A stretch of 64,000 nt of DNA from the NCBI GenBank assembly GCA_963835555.1, contig CAWIGC010000041.1:193253-257252 (forward strand). Reading direction: 5' to 3'. The notes under the pieces were generated by a model. That model had not been told where the DNA came from. It made no database searches and saw only the letters and a list, made by a program, of their open reading frames with translations. The stretch is from Sulfopaludibacter sp963835555 (GTDB taxonomy: Bacteria > Acidobacteriota > Terriglobia > Bryobacterales > Bryobacteraceae). This document shows positions 36,277 to 47,057 of the stretch, piece by piece. How positions within the stretch are numbered: the stretch's first letter is position 1; every line of letters begins with the position of its first letter. The position numbers and the translations under genes are program-made.

Positions 36277-36783
36277 ATGCCTCTGGCCATGACGCGGACG
36301 GTCTTCGTCCTGGGCGGCTTGTTGCTCGCCGTGTCGCCGGCGGTTGCTCAACGTGCCGAGTCCCCTCCCAGCTAAATTGCCGTGGGCATTCGGGTGGCCA
36401 CTCCGGCCGTAAGTGCCGCCAACCTCCTCGCCACCGTGCCGCCAGTCACTCTCGGGCACAGCTACAGATTCGATCGCCTCTTTCAAACCCACCTCGGTAT
36501 CCAGATTCCATCTCTGCCAGTAAACAATCGGAATATCGCGGTGATTGATTTCGGATCTGTCCATCTCTTCGGCGACGGTGACCCAGAGTATTCTCAGAAG
36601 CCGGCAGTGAATGGCAGTTCCTATTCACCGACCTGCTACAGTTGCCCATCTGGCGGCAGTTGGGGTGACAGCTTGACCACGAGTAGCCACCCCCTTGGGC
36701 AGCCGCCTCAGCTTATGGGCCGGAAGCACGGTTCAATATGCCGGCCCAAACGGGTTCAGTGTGCCCAGTGTGCTCGCGCATAA
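36277..36783 (+). pseudogene. secreted protein relic interrupted by an in-frame TAA
   Basis: From ATG 36277 the frame encodes a good signal peptide (TRTVFVLGGLLLAVSPAVAQ) and then meets TAA at 36373-36375. The same frame resumes immediately and stays open to 36783 with VGIRVATPAVSAANLLATVP, then PVTLGHSYRFDRLFQTHLGI, which looks like outer-membrane or secreted beta-protein sequence. I do not recognise the family. A nonsense mutation is the simplest reading; coincidence is possible. Confidence 0.35.
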
Positions 36784-36865
36784 TACTACCGACCGCTGGA
36801 TGAATCTCGCGCTCGCATTTGGCTTTACCTGCTGACTATCAGGAGTGCTCGCCGCGCCGATGTCT

Positions 36866-39504
36866 TCATTTATGGGGTTGATCCTTCCGAATCTCCCGCT
36901 CCGCCTGCTCCCAGTCCTGAACGGCTCGCCCGTCCTGGCGGCCTCCCTGCTCGTACAGCGCATAGGCACGCTTGGCGATCTCTGGAGTCACATCGGCCGG
37001 CTTCCTGGCTACGGAGTTAAGAACGCGCCATTTGATCATCGCGACCTTCACGGCGTCATTCAGAACCAGGCAGGCAACCATGGCATAAACAAATATCGCG
37101 AGGTCTGCCGCCAAGGCAAAGGCTTGAGCCCGGGGAGACCCACGAACGTCAGGACGGTGCCCGTGACAGCATCCGCAGCGAGGGCTGCCAGGAAGGTCTT
37201 GCTGGGCAGGGTCGCCCAGAACCACCTGCGCTCCCGCGCGGACACGACGGAGAACACGGCAAAGTAGAGCAGCATGAGAAAGCTGAAGGTATAGAGGGCA
37301 TTGTCGTCGGTTGCTAAACCGAAATGCGACCAGCCGATCCACAATAGGAGGAGCGTTTCCGCAACCATCGCGACGCCAAGGACCACGGACACGGTGATGA
37401 AGCCTCCGATGTCCCATGTTTCCGGCTTCTTGGATGGCCGAACGTTGTCTGTGGCAAGGGAGATCTTCGCGAAGTCCGTCATAAAGACCAGCAGCAGCAT
37501 CGCAAAGGCGGAGACGACGAACTTACCGGTCACCACGAATGCGATGGCGACGAAAGCAGCTTTCAGGATGGTCCGGCTGATCTTGTTGATAATCCACGTC
37601 AGAATACGTTGGTAAATTGTCCGCCCCTGCTCGACCAGCGCCACGATATTCGTTAGCCCTGGTTCGGTCAAAACGACGCTCGCGGCGCCTTTGGCCACGT
37701 CGGTCGCGCTGCTGACCGCGATTCCTACTTCAGCCTGCCGAAGGGCTGGCGCATCGTTGACCCCGTCGCCCGTCATGCCGGTGACGTGGCCTGCGGCCTG
37801 GAGGTGCTTCACCACGGTGTACTTGTCTTCGGGATACACTTCGGCGAAACCATCGGCGCCCGCCAACAGGTCCACCGCTTCGTTGCTGGCCAAAGCGCCC
37901 GCCGCCTTCAGGTCCGCAACGCGCCGGATGTTTGGCAACCCGACACCTTGGCCAATCTCACGCGCCACCGGCAGTGCGTCGCCGGTGAGCATCTTGACTG
38001 GAACGCCCAAGCCATGGAGTTCGGCGATCAGTTGTTTTGCATCCGGCCGTGGCGGATCATAGAGCGACACCAGTCCGAGCAACGTCGGGGTACCCGTCTC
38101 GGGACCGCGCGCCACCGCCAAGGTCCGGTAGCCCTTCGCAGCCGATTCGCTGACCCGCGCCTCCAAAGTCTCGACCGCCGCCGGTTGGAGTCCGCAGGTC
38201 TCCGCGATGGTGCGCATGGCGCCTTTCATCACGTGCAGCCGTTGCCCGTTCTGCTCGACCACGGCTTCCGTCCGCCGGTTTTTCGCATCGAACGGTGCGA
38301 AGGAGACGGGCGTGACCTTGGGAAGGTTGTCGAAGACGTGCCGGTCCTTGGCCGCCGCCAGGAACGCGAGGTCGATAGGATCCTGGTTGGCGACCTGCGA
38401 GGCGAGCGCGCCGGCGAACAGGACGTCGGCTTCCGTCGCGTTCTCCAACGGGATCACGCCGGTGACGGCGAGTTGGTTCATCGTAATCGTGCCGGTCTTG
38501 TCCACGCAGAGCACATCCATCGTCGCGGCATCCTCCGCGGCGCTCAGGCGGGTGACCAGCACGCCGCGCTTGGCCAACTCCTTCGACCCGACGGCCATGC
38601 TGACGGTGAACATGACGGGGAGAGCGACCGGCACTGCGCTCATGAGCAGAACGAGCATGAGCGGGACCATTTCGATGAGCGGTGCACCGCGGATCAGGGA
38701 CAGCACGACCACCACGCATAGCAGCGCGCCGACAATGACGAAGAGCCAGCGGACGACCTTGGCCACCACCGCTTCGATGTGAAGTTTCGGACGCGCCTTC
38801 TGCACAAGTTCCGTGGTACGTCCAAAGTAGGTCTTCGCTCCGGTCAGCATCACCACGCCATTGCCTTCGCCCCGCCGGACGACGGACCCCGACGAGAGCA
38901 CTTCGCCAGGTTTCTTGTCCGCGTCCTTCGATTCGCCGGTGAGTGCCGACTGGTCCACGGTCAACGCTCCGGTGAGGAGCTTTACGTCCGCCGGGATGAT
39001 GTCGCCGGGCCGCACGCGAACGATGTCGCCGGGGACCAGTTCCCGGGCGGGAATCACCTGCCAGCTCGAATCGCGCCGGACGCGCGCACTCACCTGCAAT
39101 CGTTTCCGCAGTGCTTCGACGACGCCGGCGGCTCGCCGCTCCTGCATGAAGCTCAGCACGGCGTTGATCACCAATAGCGCGCCCACCACTGCGAGATCGG
39201 AGAAGTGCTTCAGCACGGCTGAAAGAACCATGATCAGTTCGAGCATCCAGGCCGAGATTCCCCAGAATTTCCCGAGGAATTTGAGGACCGGGTGCCCTTT
39301 TGTTTGGGCCACTTCGTTGTAGCCGTGCTCCTTCCGGCTTGCGTCCACCTGCGCGTGCGTGAGGCCGGTGTCAGGGTTCACGTGGAGCGCCGCAAGCGTG
39401 TCGGGAACCGACATGGCGGCGATGTCAGGGGGCTTACCGTTTGCCGGCTTGGCGGGCGTCGACGCGGTTGCGGATTGATTCGAAGTCGTTCCCATAGTGG
39501 ACAT
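36866..39504 (-). pseudogene. P-type H+-ATPase (type IIIA), C-terminal one-base frameshift
   Basis: The main frame gives 814 residues: N-terminal cytoplasmic region, TGES loop (VDQSALTGESKDADKKPGEV), phosphorylation site VLCVDKTGTITMNQLAVTG, KGA nucleotide site in HVMKGAMRTIAE, hinge MTGDGVNDAPALRQAEVGIA, and multiple TM segments. Near 37103 a missing base (CCC to CC) diverts the frame; the true last helix and tail (IFVYAMVACLVLNDAVKVAM, ending EREIRKDQPHK) lie in the next frame to 36866. Repaired length is 879. Type IIIA pumps expel protons from the cytoplasm using ATP. Last gene of the glucose operon, where it could remove protons from sugar oxidation and energise uptake. Confidence 0.85.
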
Positions 39505-39525
39505 CCTCTCTGGTGCTGGCGCGGG

Positions 39526-40629
39526 TTACGCCCATTCGATGACTTCTTTGATTGCATCGGGTTGATGATGATCCATGAGCCCCGCAAATTGATCCAACGA
39601 ATATCGATGCGTGATCAGGCCTGCGATTAGAGTGCCCCACCGCAGATGTGCCTGGGCCAGATCATCGGCGGCCATTTGGAAATGTCCGCGCGCAGCATTC
39701 ACGCTGCCCAGCATTACCTGATTGTCCAGCACCAGTTGCCTAACAAGTTCGGCCCCGGGGATTTGGAGCGGGCGGTCGCCGCCGGGGATGCCGGTGAGCA
39801 CATACACCCCGTTCAGGGCGAGTGCATCCAGCAGATTGAATTCCAATTCGGCGATCCCACTGGCATCCAAGATCAAGTCCATGGCGCCGATCTTCTTCTC
39901 CACCTGGTCCGCCGGCACTTCGCGGCCATCTATATACGTTCCGCCGATTCCGCTCAACCATTTTGGGCGGGCGGTATTCGTATCGACCACATCCAGACCG
40001 TAAACCTCGCCGCCGCGCAACCGCAAGACCATGGCAGCCAGCAGGCCCACCGGTCCCAGTCCGGCAACCAGGCATCGGCGTCCATGAAACCAGCCGGGTA
40101 TCGTGGCGGCGTCGGGGCAGCGCACCGTCTGTACGCGCAGGGCCTCGTCGATCGCTTTCTCGACGACGGAAAGCGGCTCCATCAAAACTCCGACCGGCTC
40201 CAGTTCGTTTGGCACCCGCACGATGTATTGCTCCTGATCGACGGCGAATTCGGTTTGGTACCCATCCAGTCCACGGATGCCTCTCTCGCGGTACTTGCCG
40301 GTCTGACACATATCTGCACGGTTCATCAGGCAGCAGGCGCATTCACCACAACCCCTGCGTACGGTGAATACAGCGTAGTCGCCGGGTTTCACGCGAGTGA
40401 CTGCCGAGCCCACGTCCGCTACCTGACCGAACATTTCGTGCCCAATCACGAGTTCAGTCTGACCATCGGGAGCCTGGGCTCGACCTCCGGATACCTCTTC
40501 CCGGTCGGTGCCGCAGATGCCCACTCGTATCATGCGGACCTTGACTTCATCTTGCTTGATGATCGAAGGCTCGGGCCGTTCCACCAGACGCGAACCGGCA
40601 GTACCAGGAACAATAGCGATAGCTTTCAC
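39526..40629 (-). CDS. zinc-dependent glucose 1-dehydrogenase-type MDR enzyme
   Basis: 367 residues. The catalytic zinc region is RVGICGTDREEVSGGRAQAP and VIGHEMFG; the structural zinc lobe has CGECACCLMNRADMC. The Rossmann motif is VAGLGPVGLLAAMVLRLRGG. Length and pattern (GTDREEVSGG, MEPLSVVEKAIDEA) match archaeal/haloarchaeal-type glucose dehydrogenases rather than alcohol dehydrogenases. The reaction is beta-D-glucose to gluconolactone with NAD(P)+. It is cytoplasmic. It lies 21 bases before the H+-ATPase and 18 after the GMC oxidoreductase, downstream of a glucoamylase and a sugar transporter, which supports glucose as substrate. Confidence 0.85.
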   Translation of the reverse strand: MKAIAIVPGTAGSRLVERPEPSIIKQDEVKVRMIRVGICGTDREEVSGGRAQAPDGQTELVIGHEMFGQVADVGSAVTRVKPGDYAVFTVRRGCGECACCLMNRADMCQTGKYRERGIRGLDGYQTEFAVDQEQYIVRVPNELEPVGVLMEPLSVVEKAIDEALRVQTVRCPDAATIPGWFHGRRCLVAGLGPVGLLAAMVLRLRGGEVYGLDVVDTNTARPKWLSGIGGTYIDGREVPADQVEKKIGAMDLILDASGIAELEFNLLDALALNGVYVLTGIPGGDRPLQIPGAELVRQLVLDNQVMLGSVNAARGHFQMAADDLAQAHLRWGTLIAGLITHRYSLDQFAGLMDHHQPDAIKEVIEWA

Positions 40630-40647
40630 GAGTTATTCATCCCTTTC

Positions 40648-42231
40648 TTACGTATGGCTTTTGGTTGATCCCAGCCGTTCCAGCAAATGATCGCCGACTC
40701 GCAGCGCGTTCGCCATGATGGTCAGGCTGGGATTCACGGCGGCAATCGACACAAAGAAGCTGGCATCGACCACATAGAGGTTGTCCAAATCGTGCGCCTT
40801 GCAATTTACATCGAGCGCCGACGTCTTCGGATCGCGACCGAACCGGACGGTCCCGGCCTGGTGCGCGGTGCCGCCGATTGGTATGTCCTTGCCGAGATAA
40901 AGCGAACGGTGCACCAACTGATCGTGACAGCCAATCTCGGTGAGCATATCCTTGAGCTTTGCGGTCAGGCGTTTGTGTCCTTCCAGGTTGGTCTCCTGGA
41001 TACTCAGAACGATTCGTCCATCTGGGGTGATCGTCACGCGGTTGTCGGGATGGGGCAGATCTTCCGACTGCAGCCAGAAGTCGATGGAGTGCTCCGCCAA
41101 AAAGTCCAGCGCAAACTCAGGCTTCCACACCGCCCAGCCGGGCGCCTCCCCCTTAAGCATCTCTCCATCGGACTTACCGAGCATCTGGATCTCACCCAGA
41201 GGGTATTCCCAATCATCGGAGCGAAAATAGAAGTCGTTCAATCCGAGCGTCTTCTGGAATACGGTGGGATTGGGATCCTTGGAAATCGCCATGAAGGCGG
41301 AACAGTTGTGACGCATGTAGTGCCGGCCGACTACATCGGAGCTGTTGGCAAGGCCGGCGGGGTGCTTCTCGTTAGCGGAGCGCAAAAGCAGTGCCGCCGA
41401 GTTGACCGCCCCGCAGGCGACCACGACGATATCGGCCGAGTACTCTTCCATGGATCCCTTGCGTGTGACGACGACTTTGGTCACCACACGTCCGGACGCG
41501 TCTGTTTCGAGGCGTTCCACACAGGCGCCCGTCAGCAGTTCGACGTTGGAGTGCTCCAGGGCGGGATCCACACAGATCACTTGGGCGTCCGCTTTGCCGT
41601 TCACCAGGCATGGAAATCCGTCAAACGCGGCACATCGTACACAGGCACTGCTGTGCAGCGCCTTTCCCTCCGCTTCGTCAAGCAGGATGCCGAGCGGCAA
41701 AGGGAACGGGTGATGGCCAAGCCGCCGGAAATCGTCGAACAGCTCCTGAATGCGTGGCTCGTGGCTGACTGGCGGATAAAGATAGGGTGCGCTAGCCGGA
41801 CCCTCCGTCGGATCGACACCGCGCTGCCCGTGGACATGATAAAGGTGCTCCGCCTTGGTGTAGTAGGGCTCAAAGTCCTGATAGCTGAGCGGCCATGCTG
41901 GCGAGATGCCGCCGTGGTGCCTGACTTCTCCGAAGTCCTGCTCGCGGAATCGCAGCAAGGCCGCGCCATAGACCTTGGTGTTACCGCCGACGTAATACTG
42001 AATGCCCGGATAAAACGGCTTACCGTCCTTGTCGTACCACGTCTCTTTGGCCTGGTACTTCGATTCGACAAAGACGGCACGGGACTCCCAGTTATCCTTC
42101 TCACGAGGCAAGTAGCCGCCCCGTTCCAGCAGCAGAATTCGCTTCCCCGACGGCGCCAGATGGTAAGCGAGCGTCCCGCCGCCAGCTCCCGTTCCTATGA
42201 TGATGACGTCGTAACGATTGTCCATGGTCAT
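40648..42231 (-). CDS. GMC-family FAD oxidoreductase
   Basis: 527 residues. The N-terminal FAD-binding fold is YDVIIIGTGAGGGTLAYHLA with the following ERGGYLP. The substrate domain lies in the middle. The C-terminal GMC signature is GGTAHQAGTVRFGRDP, and DNLYVVDASFFVSIAAVNPS with the usual His and Asn catalytic positions. GMC enzymes oxidise sugars or alcohols. No signal peptide. Next to glucose dehydrogenase in a glucose operon, it may oxidise glucose, gluconate or another polyol, but the exact substrate is open. Confidence 0.85.
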   Translation of the reverse strand: MTMDNRYDVIIIGTGAGGGTLAYHLAPSGKRILLLERGGYLPREKDNWESRAVFVESKYQAKETWYDKDGKPFYPGIQYYVGGNTKVYGAALLRFREQDFGEVRHHGGISPAWPLSYQDFEPYYTKAEHLYHVHGQRGVDPTEGPASAPYLYPPVSHEPRIQELFDDFRRLGHHPFPLPLGILLDEAEGKALHSSACVRCAAFDGFPCLVNGKADAQVICVDPALEHSNVELLTGACVERLETDASGRVVTKVVVTRKGSMEEYSADIVVVACGAVNSAALLLRSANEKHPAGLANSSDVVGRHYMRHNCSAFMAISKDPNPTVFQKTLGLNDFYFRSDDWEYPLGEIQMLGKSDGEMLKGEAPGWAVWKPEFALDFLAEHSIDFWLQSEDLPHPDNRVTITPDGRIVLSIQETNLEGHKRLTAKLKDMLTEIGCHDQLVHRSLYLGKDIPIGGTAHQAGTVRFGRDPKTSALDVNCKAHDLDNLYVVDASFFVSIAAVNPSLTIMANALRVGDHLLERLGSTKSHT

Positions 42232-42258
42232 ATGTCCCTATCCGAACACCGGCTGCGG

Positions 42259-43589
42259 CTATCGCGGTGGTAGTTCGCGTAACTTCCGGCGCGCCGCCAC
42301 CTCCTCATCAGTCAGACGGGCGTCATAGATCGAGCGCGGTTCGATGGTCCGTGCTACGAGAGTGGCGGTAGCCACCGCCAGCAATAGTGGCAGGATGAAC
42401 GATCGGTCACGGCCAGTCAGTTCCATCATCAGAACCACAGTCGAGATGGGGCCTTGGGTGGTGGCCGCCAGAACCGCTGCCGCACCGATTATGGCGAATA
42501 GTCCGGGGGGTACGCCGGGCCAGAACCAGGACCAGGCATGCCCCAGTACAGCACCGAGCAATGCGCCTACTGTCAGGGAAGGCGTGAATAAGCCGCCGGG
42601 AGCGCCGGTGCGCATGCACAGTACGGTCGCGGCGGGCTTCAGCACAAGCAACATCAATAGCAAAGCTGGCGCGGCCTGGTTCGTGAACGCAAGCTGCGAG
42701 ATGTCCCTTCCGTTGCCGAGCAACTGCGGGAACCAGATCGAGACCACGCCCAGCAGGCCCAGTCCCAACAACGGTGCGGCCAGCCGACGCCAACCCTGCG
42801 GCCTGTTGCGATCGGCCCATGTGACAACCCGCACATAGCCGACCGAAACTACGCCCGCGATCGGCCCAGCCAAGAGCGCCCATGCCACGCACGAAAAGGA
42901 GCTGGAATAAGCCGGGATGATATAGGTCGGTGCGTCGGGCAGCGCCACCCATGAGACGGCGGTAGCAACCACTGAAGCAAATAGGGCAGGCAGCACGTAT
43001 CTAAGCGCCAGCATCCCGCGCATCACTTCGAGCGAGAAAAGCGCACCCCCCAACGGCACGCCATAGGCCGCGCCCATCCCAGCTCCGGCGCCGCAGGCTA
43101 CCAGAAGGCGGCGCTGTTCGTCGGATAAGCGACCTCTATCCGAAAAGAAGTTGGCCATTACTGCGCCGGCCTGTTTCGGTGCGCCCTCGCGTCCCAGCGA
43201 CACGCCCATGCCGACGATGACCACGAGAGCAAAGCGCTACCCAAAGTACGCAGAGCCGGCATCCGGCCGGCATGGAACCAAATCGCAGCCGTAGTATCGA
43301 TCCCGTTACCACTGGACAGGTGCTTCAGGATGATCTGCCCCGCCCCAGTCACCAGGCCTGCGCCAAGCAGTACGAGAATGTGCCGCCACGCACTGGCATG
43401 CTCGGCGGCCTCCAACAGATTGGTGCCGGGGCCGTTCCACATTACGTGCTGCACCATTTCCAGCAGCCGCGTCAGCGCCGCCGCGGCTATGCCCGTACCG
43501 ATACCGGTAAGCAATACCGCCAACCAGAAGCGCGCGGCGCCGGAACGGGCCAGTGTGGAAGGGATCATGTCGCCGTTGTCCGCAGCCAT
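42259..43589 (-). pseudogene. CLC chloride channel / Cl-:H+ antiporter, one-base frameshift
   Basis: N-terminal half in one frame (RFWLAVLLTGIGTGIAAAAL, ILKHLSSGNGIDTTAAIWFH), C-terminal half in another (VSLGREGAPKQAGAVMANFF, CGAGAGMGAAYGVPLGGALF, TGAPGGLFTPSLTVGALLGA). They meet near 43225-43240, where one base is missing at a T run. The repaired protein has 443 residues. The GREGP filter motif reads GREGAP, and the C-terminal GxFxP motif is GLFTP. CLC antiporters exchange chloride for protons and often serve acid resistance. In this operon it would balance charge or pH during sugar oxidation. Spacing to neighbours is 6 and 27 bases. Confidence 0.8.
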
Positions 43590-43595
43590 ATGGTT

Positions 43596-44585
43596 CTATC
43601 GGAACACCGGTGCTAACGATATTGAAAGCAGACCCAGAACAAAAAGGATGAACATCACCGCGAGCAAGTGCTTTACCTCACTGGTGGCGCCGCGAAACTC
43701 TTTCCACACGAAAACGCCCCAGGCCGCGGAAATCATCGTATTGCCCTCGCCGAGTGAAAACGAGGTTGCCGGCCCCACCATGGGCGTGTAGGCCGCAACA
43801 AAACTGCAGATGGTGCCGGTTCCCCAGATGAGACCACCCAAAACTCCCCAGGCATGCACCGCGGGTCCGCCGTGGAAATAGTCTCCGATCGAAAGCCGCG
43901 ATCCGCTCACCGGCCACCGCATGAACGCATAATTGAGCGGAAAGTTGGACGCGAGAGCGCCCAGCGCAAACACGAAGTAGACGGTATACGGCCCAAGATG
44001 GTTCTCTCCGGTCAAGGCTTTGGCGACGAAGGGATAGAACAGCCCAATGACCACGCCACACAGCAGACTCAGGACAATCCCTTTCGTGCCCGCTCTTGCG
44101 CCTTTCGACAGTCCGCGATAGGCCACCGCGTTGGCGGCGATGGCGCCGCAGACCAGCAAAATCCCACCAAAAAGTAACAACGGATTGCCGGCCGGCGAGA
44201 CGATGTAGTTGAGGCCCGCACCGATGACCAGGGCCAGGCCGGCGCCCAAGGGAAAGGCGACCGCCATACCGGCCACGGAAATGGCGGCGACCAAAAGCAG
44301 GTTGCCGAGATTAAAGATCATTCCGCCCACGAACGCTTCCACCAGGGCGCGATTGCTGGCGCTGTCGAGATTGTGAAAGAAACTTGCCGGAGCCGCCGGA
44401 TTCGTCCGTCCCATGGTGACGCCGAACAGAATGGCGCACACCAGAATCCCCCACATGTAGTCCCAGTAGAACAGTTCGAATCGCCAGGTTTTATCGATCT
44501 TCTGGGTGTTGGCCCAACTGCCCCAGCAGAGCATGCTGACCAGCATCATCAGAAGCGCGACCGGGTAGGTGTGGGGCGTGTACAT
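43596..44585 (-). CDS. GRP (GlcU/RhaT-like) family sugar transporter
   Basis: 329 residues with ten predicted membrane segments. Family features are the N-terminal MMLVSMLCWGSWANTQKIDK with FELFYWDYMWGI, the FNLGNLLLVAAISVAGMAVA segment, and the C-terminal FSLGEGNTMISAAWGVFVWK, as in glucose/ribose porter (GRP) transporters of the DMT superfamily. It would carry glucose or another monosaccharide into the cell, probably with protons. It starts 3 bases after the glucoamylase stop, so it is translationally linked to the enzyme expected to release glucose. Confidence 0.85.
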   Translation of the reverse strand: MYTPHTYPVALLMMLVSMLCWGSWANTQKIDKTWRFELFYWDYMWGILVCAILFGVTMGRTNPAAPASFFHNLDSASNRALVEAFVGGMIFNLGNLLLVAAISVAGMAVAFPLGAGLALVIGAGLNYIVSPAGNPLLLFGGILLVCGAIAANAVAYRGLSKGARAGTKGIVLSLLCGVVIGLFYPFVAKALTGENHLGPYTVYFVFALGALASNFPLNYAFMRWPVSGSRLSIGDYFHGGPAVHAWGVLGGLIWGTGTICSFVAAYTPMVGPATSFSLGEGNTMISAAWGVFVWKEFRGATSEVKHLLAVMFILFVLGLLSISLAPVFR

Positions 44586-44588
44586 TGG

Positions 44589-46991
44589 TCAGGCGACTGA
44601 CACCAGAAAGTCGCGCCCTTCCCAGGAATTGCTGGTTGTCCAGAAGAAAGTAAATCGGATGGGCGCCCGCTGCGATGCCGCAATCGGAATATCTGCGAAT
44701 TCAACGCCCAGCGTGGTGGCGGAAGAGGGAGTGTCCTTCACGGTCTGCCATTCGTCGGCCGACCAGTGCAGCCGGAAAGAAGCCGGCGCTTGAATGCGAA
44801 GCACATAGCCGCGTTTGACACTCCGCACCTGCCGGGTAAACTTCCAGACTTCGAACAGTTGACGATCCGCGCGTGCACCGAGATACCGGCTGGCAACCTC
44901 GGGGATTAGATCGGACACCTTCCCATCGCGAACCGAGCGAAGGAGCTTGATGTACTCTGCATGCGCCCACATCAGTGGCATTGCCGAACCCGTTGGCCGT
45001 CCGCAGTACATGTAGACATGGGGTTGATCCGGAGCATCCCACGCCTGCTCGGGTAAAAGACCGGTTGCAGAGGCGAAGCTTTCCATAGCCCGAAGGAATG
45101 GCTTCGTGTCGTGCCCGGCAGCCAACTCGTAGTGACCTCGCTCGCCTGTGAGCAGCGGCCAGGCACGCCCTTGGCCCCAGCCCACAAAAGCGCCGCCATC
45201 TTCCCTTTGTCCATATCCATCGTGGTTGTAGCGGCGCCAGCAAGGACCGGACGGAGTTTCCACCTTCAACACGGCGTCCACTACCTTGAGGGAATCCACA
45301 ATAATCGGATCGTCGGGCCGGCGGACTCCATGCCGCACGAGTTCCAGAAAGCCCGCGTCCACGATTTCTTTCGCCGGAAAAACGCTTTGCGCGCCGGGCG
45401 GGAGGTTCGCAATGGTGATGTTTCCCTGGTTCGGATCCTCCGCGGGGGTTTGGTTGTCGGCCCGCTCCGGAAGGATCCGCAAGTAATGTCGAGGCACTCC
45501 GGGGAGCAAAGTCCCCTCCGTTGTGACCGTCCAGCTCTCGACATGACATTCCAGGAAATCGGCGTATTCCTCCAGGTATTTCGCGGTCTCCGCTTCGCCT
45601 CTTTCGCGCGCCATGCATGCGGCGCAGATCAGAGCAGCGATATTGGACGCCAGCGTGGAGGGGGAATAGCCGCTGACCTCCTCCCAGCGCTCCTGTGGAG
45701 TCACAGGACCATGGCGGACCAGGTAAGCGGCTGCCCGCAGGACCATAGGGTATGGGTCAAAGTCTTGCAGGGCGCCGTCCCGCCGGAGCCGCCAGGCGAG
45801 CAGGATGGGGAAAGCGACTTCATCGAGTTGGACGCCCCGCCAGTAGGGCTCGCCATCAATCCAGAAGTTCTGCGCGAAACCGCCGTTCTCCTGCTGCGAT
45901 ACGTTGAGGTAGATCAGCGCCCTCAAGGGTGTGGTGCGATCTCCGGCGGCCAGCATCGCGTTGGCGCTGTTGACCATGTCGCGCGTCCATACCAGGTGGT
46001 AGCCACCCTGGTCTTCATCGCCTACGGCTTCTCCCCAAGGAATGGCGAGTGAGGCGATAAAGGCGCCGGGATACGACTTGTCTTCGTGAGCGAGGAGTAA
46101 GTTGCAACTCGCGCGGTACAAGTTACCTCCATCGCCCGAGGACTTCTCCAGCGAAAGGATGCCGGCGCCCGTTCGCCCCCACTGTTCGGCGTACCGCTTT
46201 TCATGTTCGGCGAAAGGAGTACTCAGCGATTGAAAGAGCGTTGAGACAGCGTGGTGCTGGCTGTTGCCGAACGCCAGTCCCAAAGTGAATTCACGCGCAC
46301 CGGTCAGGTCCAACTCTCCCGTGAGTGCGATGTTGCCGTCGGGGGCGCAATCGAACTCCCAGTCCATTTGGAAATTGTCGGCCAAGTCGGTCCAGCCATC
46401 GCTCTTCCCCACGTAGCCGCACGAGACGCGGGAGAAAGGAACCGTTGCCGCCAGCGCCAACCACGTTCCCTTTCGTTCGGCAGTCAGCACCGTTCGGCCG
46501 GCCACTCGCGCCACGGTGCCATTGTTGCCCCAGCCTCCGACCTCAAGATGGGGTGCGCATAGCGCATAAAGCCGCAGCCTGGAGAGGAACGATTCGTCAC
46601 CGGTGAGCTTGGTGTGCTGAAGAACGCAGGCCAGGTGTGGGTCGGCGATGATCTCTTTGACAATGGCGTAACGCCCGGCTGGATCCGAATTGGTGCAGCG
46701 GTAACCCAAGACGTGATCCGCCAGCCGTTCCAGCGTGGATTTAAGATCACGCTTTTCGTCGTGGAAAAAGCTGTTGCCGTCGGTGATGAGGTACTGAAGG
46801 TCCCGGATTTGAGGCCGGTCCACCGTCGGATAATAAACTTCGGTGATGATGCCGTTCCAAAAGGTGAACCAGAGCCGGCTGGAAGCTGCATAAGCAGTTC
46901 CCACGCCATCCTTTCCTCCGTGCGTCCATCTCGGCTCGATGCCCGGCCATCCAAAAGCCTTCGTCTGGTTGAGTTTGTTGGCGATGCTCAT
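44589..46991 (-). CDS. GH15 glucoamylase-type enzyme (glucan 1,4-alpha-glucosidase)
   Basis: 800 residues. An N-terminal beta-sandwich domain (SSRLWFTFWNGIITEVYYPT) precedes the (alpha/alpha)6 barrel. Barrel hallmarks are ASLAIPWGEAVGDEDQGGYH and LVWTRDMVNSANAMLAAG, ENGGFAQNFWIDGEPYWRGV, QLDEVAFPILLAWR, and the second acidic region WPLLTGERGHYELA. A C-terminal domain (FRLHWSADEWQTVKDTPSSA) follows. No signal peptide, so it probably acts on intracellular glucans, glycogen or trehalose-like substrates, freeing glucose. First gene of the six-gene minus-strand run, with gaps of 3-27 bases. Confidence 0.9.
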   Translation of the reverse strand: MSIANKLNQTKAFGWPGIEPRWTHGGKDGVGTAYAASSRLWFTFWNGIITEVYYPTVDRPQIRDLQYLITDGNSFFHDEKRDLKSTLERLADHVLGYRCTNSDPAGRYAIVKEIIADPHLACVLQHTKLTGDESFLSRLRLYALCAPHLEVGGWGNNGTVARVAGRTVLTAERKGTWLALAATVPFSRVSCGYVGKSDGWTDLADNFQMDWEFDCAPDGNIALTGELDLTGAREFTLGLAFGNSQHHAVSTLFQSLSTPFAEHEKRYAEQWGRTGAGILSLEKSSGDGGNLYRASCNLLLAHEDKSYPGAFIASLAIPWGEAVGDEDQGGYHLVWTRDMVNSANAMLAAGDRTTPLRALIYLNVSQQENGGFAQNFWIDGEPYWRGVQLDEVAFPILLAWRLRRDGALQDFDPYPMVLRAAAYLVRHGPVTPQERWEEVSGYSPSTLASNIAALICAACMARERGEAETAKYLEEYADFLECHVESWTVTTEGTLLPGVPRHYLRILPERADNQTPAEDPNQGNITIANLPPGAQSVFPAKEIVDAGFLELVRHGVRRPDDPIIVDSLKVVDAVLKVETPSGPCWRRYNHDGYGQREDGGAFVGWGQGRAWPLLTGERGHYELAAGHDTKPFLRAMESFASATGLLPEQAWDAPDQPHVYMYCGRPTGSAMPLMWAHAEYIKLLRSVRDGKVSDLIPEVASRYLGARADRQLFEVWKFTRQVRSVKRGYVLRIQAPASFRLHWSADEWQTVKDTPSSATTLGVEFADIPIAASQRAPIRFTFFWTTSNSWEGRDFLVSVA

Positions 46992-47057
46992 TTCATCATT
47001 CGACGCTCGTCATTCCGGTGGTCGCAAGTTATGCTTCCAATCACGGGGCAAACAGTT

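Noticed and set aside
40687..42273. 528-codon plus-strand frame opposite the GMC oxidoreductase
   Set aside because: The minus strand has the FAD-binding and GMC signatures; the plus frame has none.
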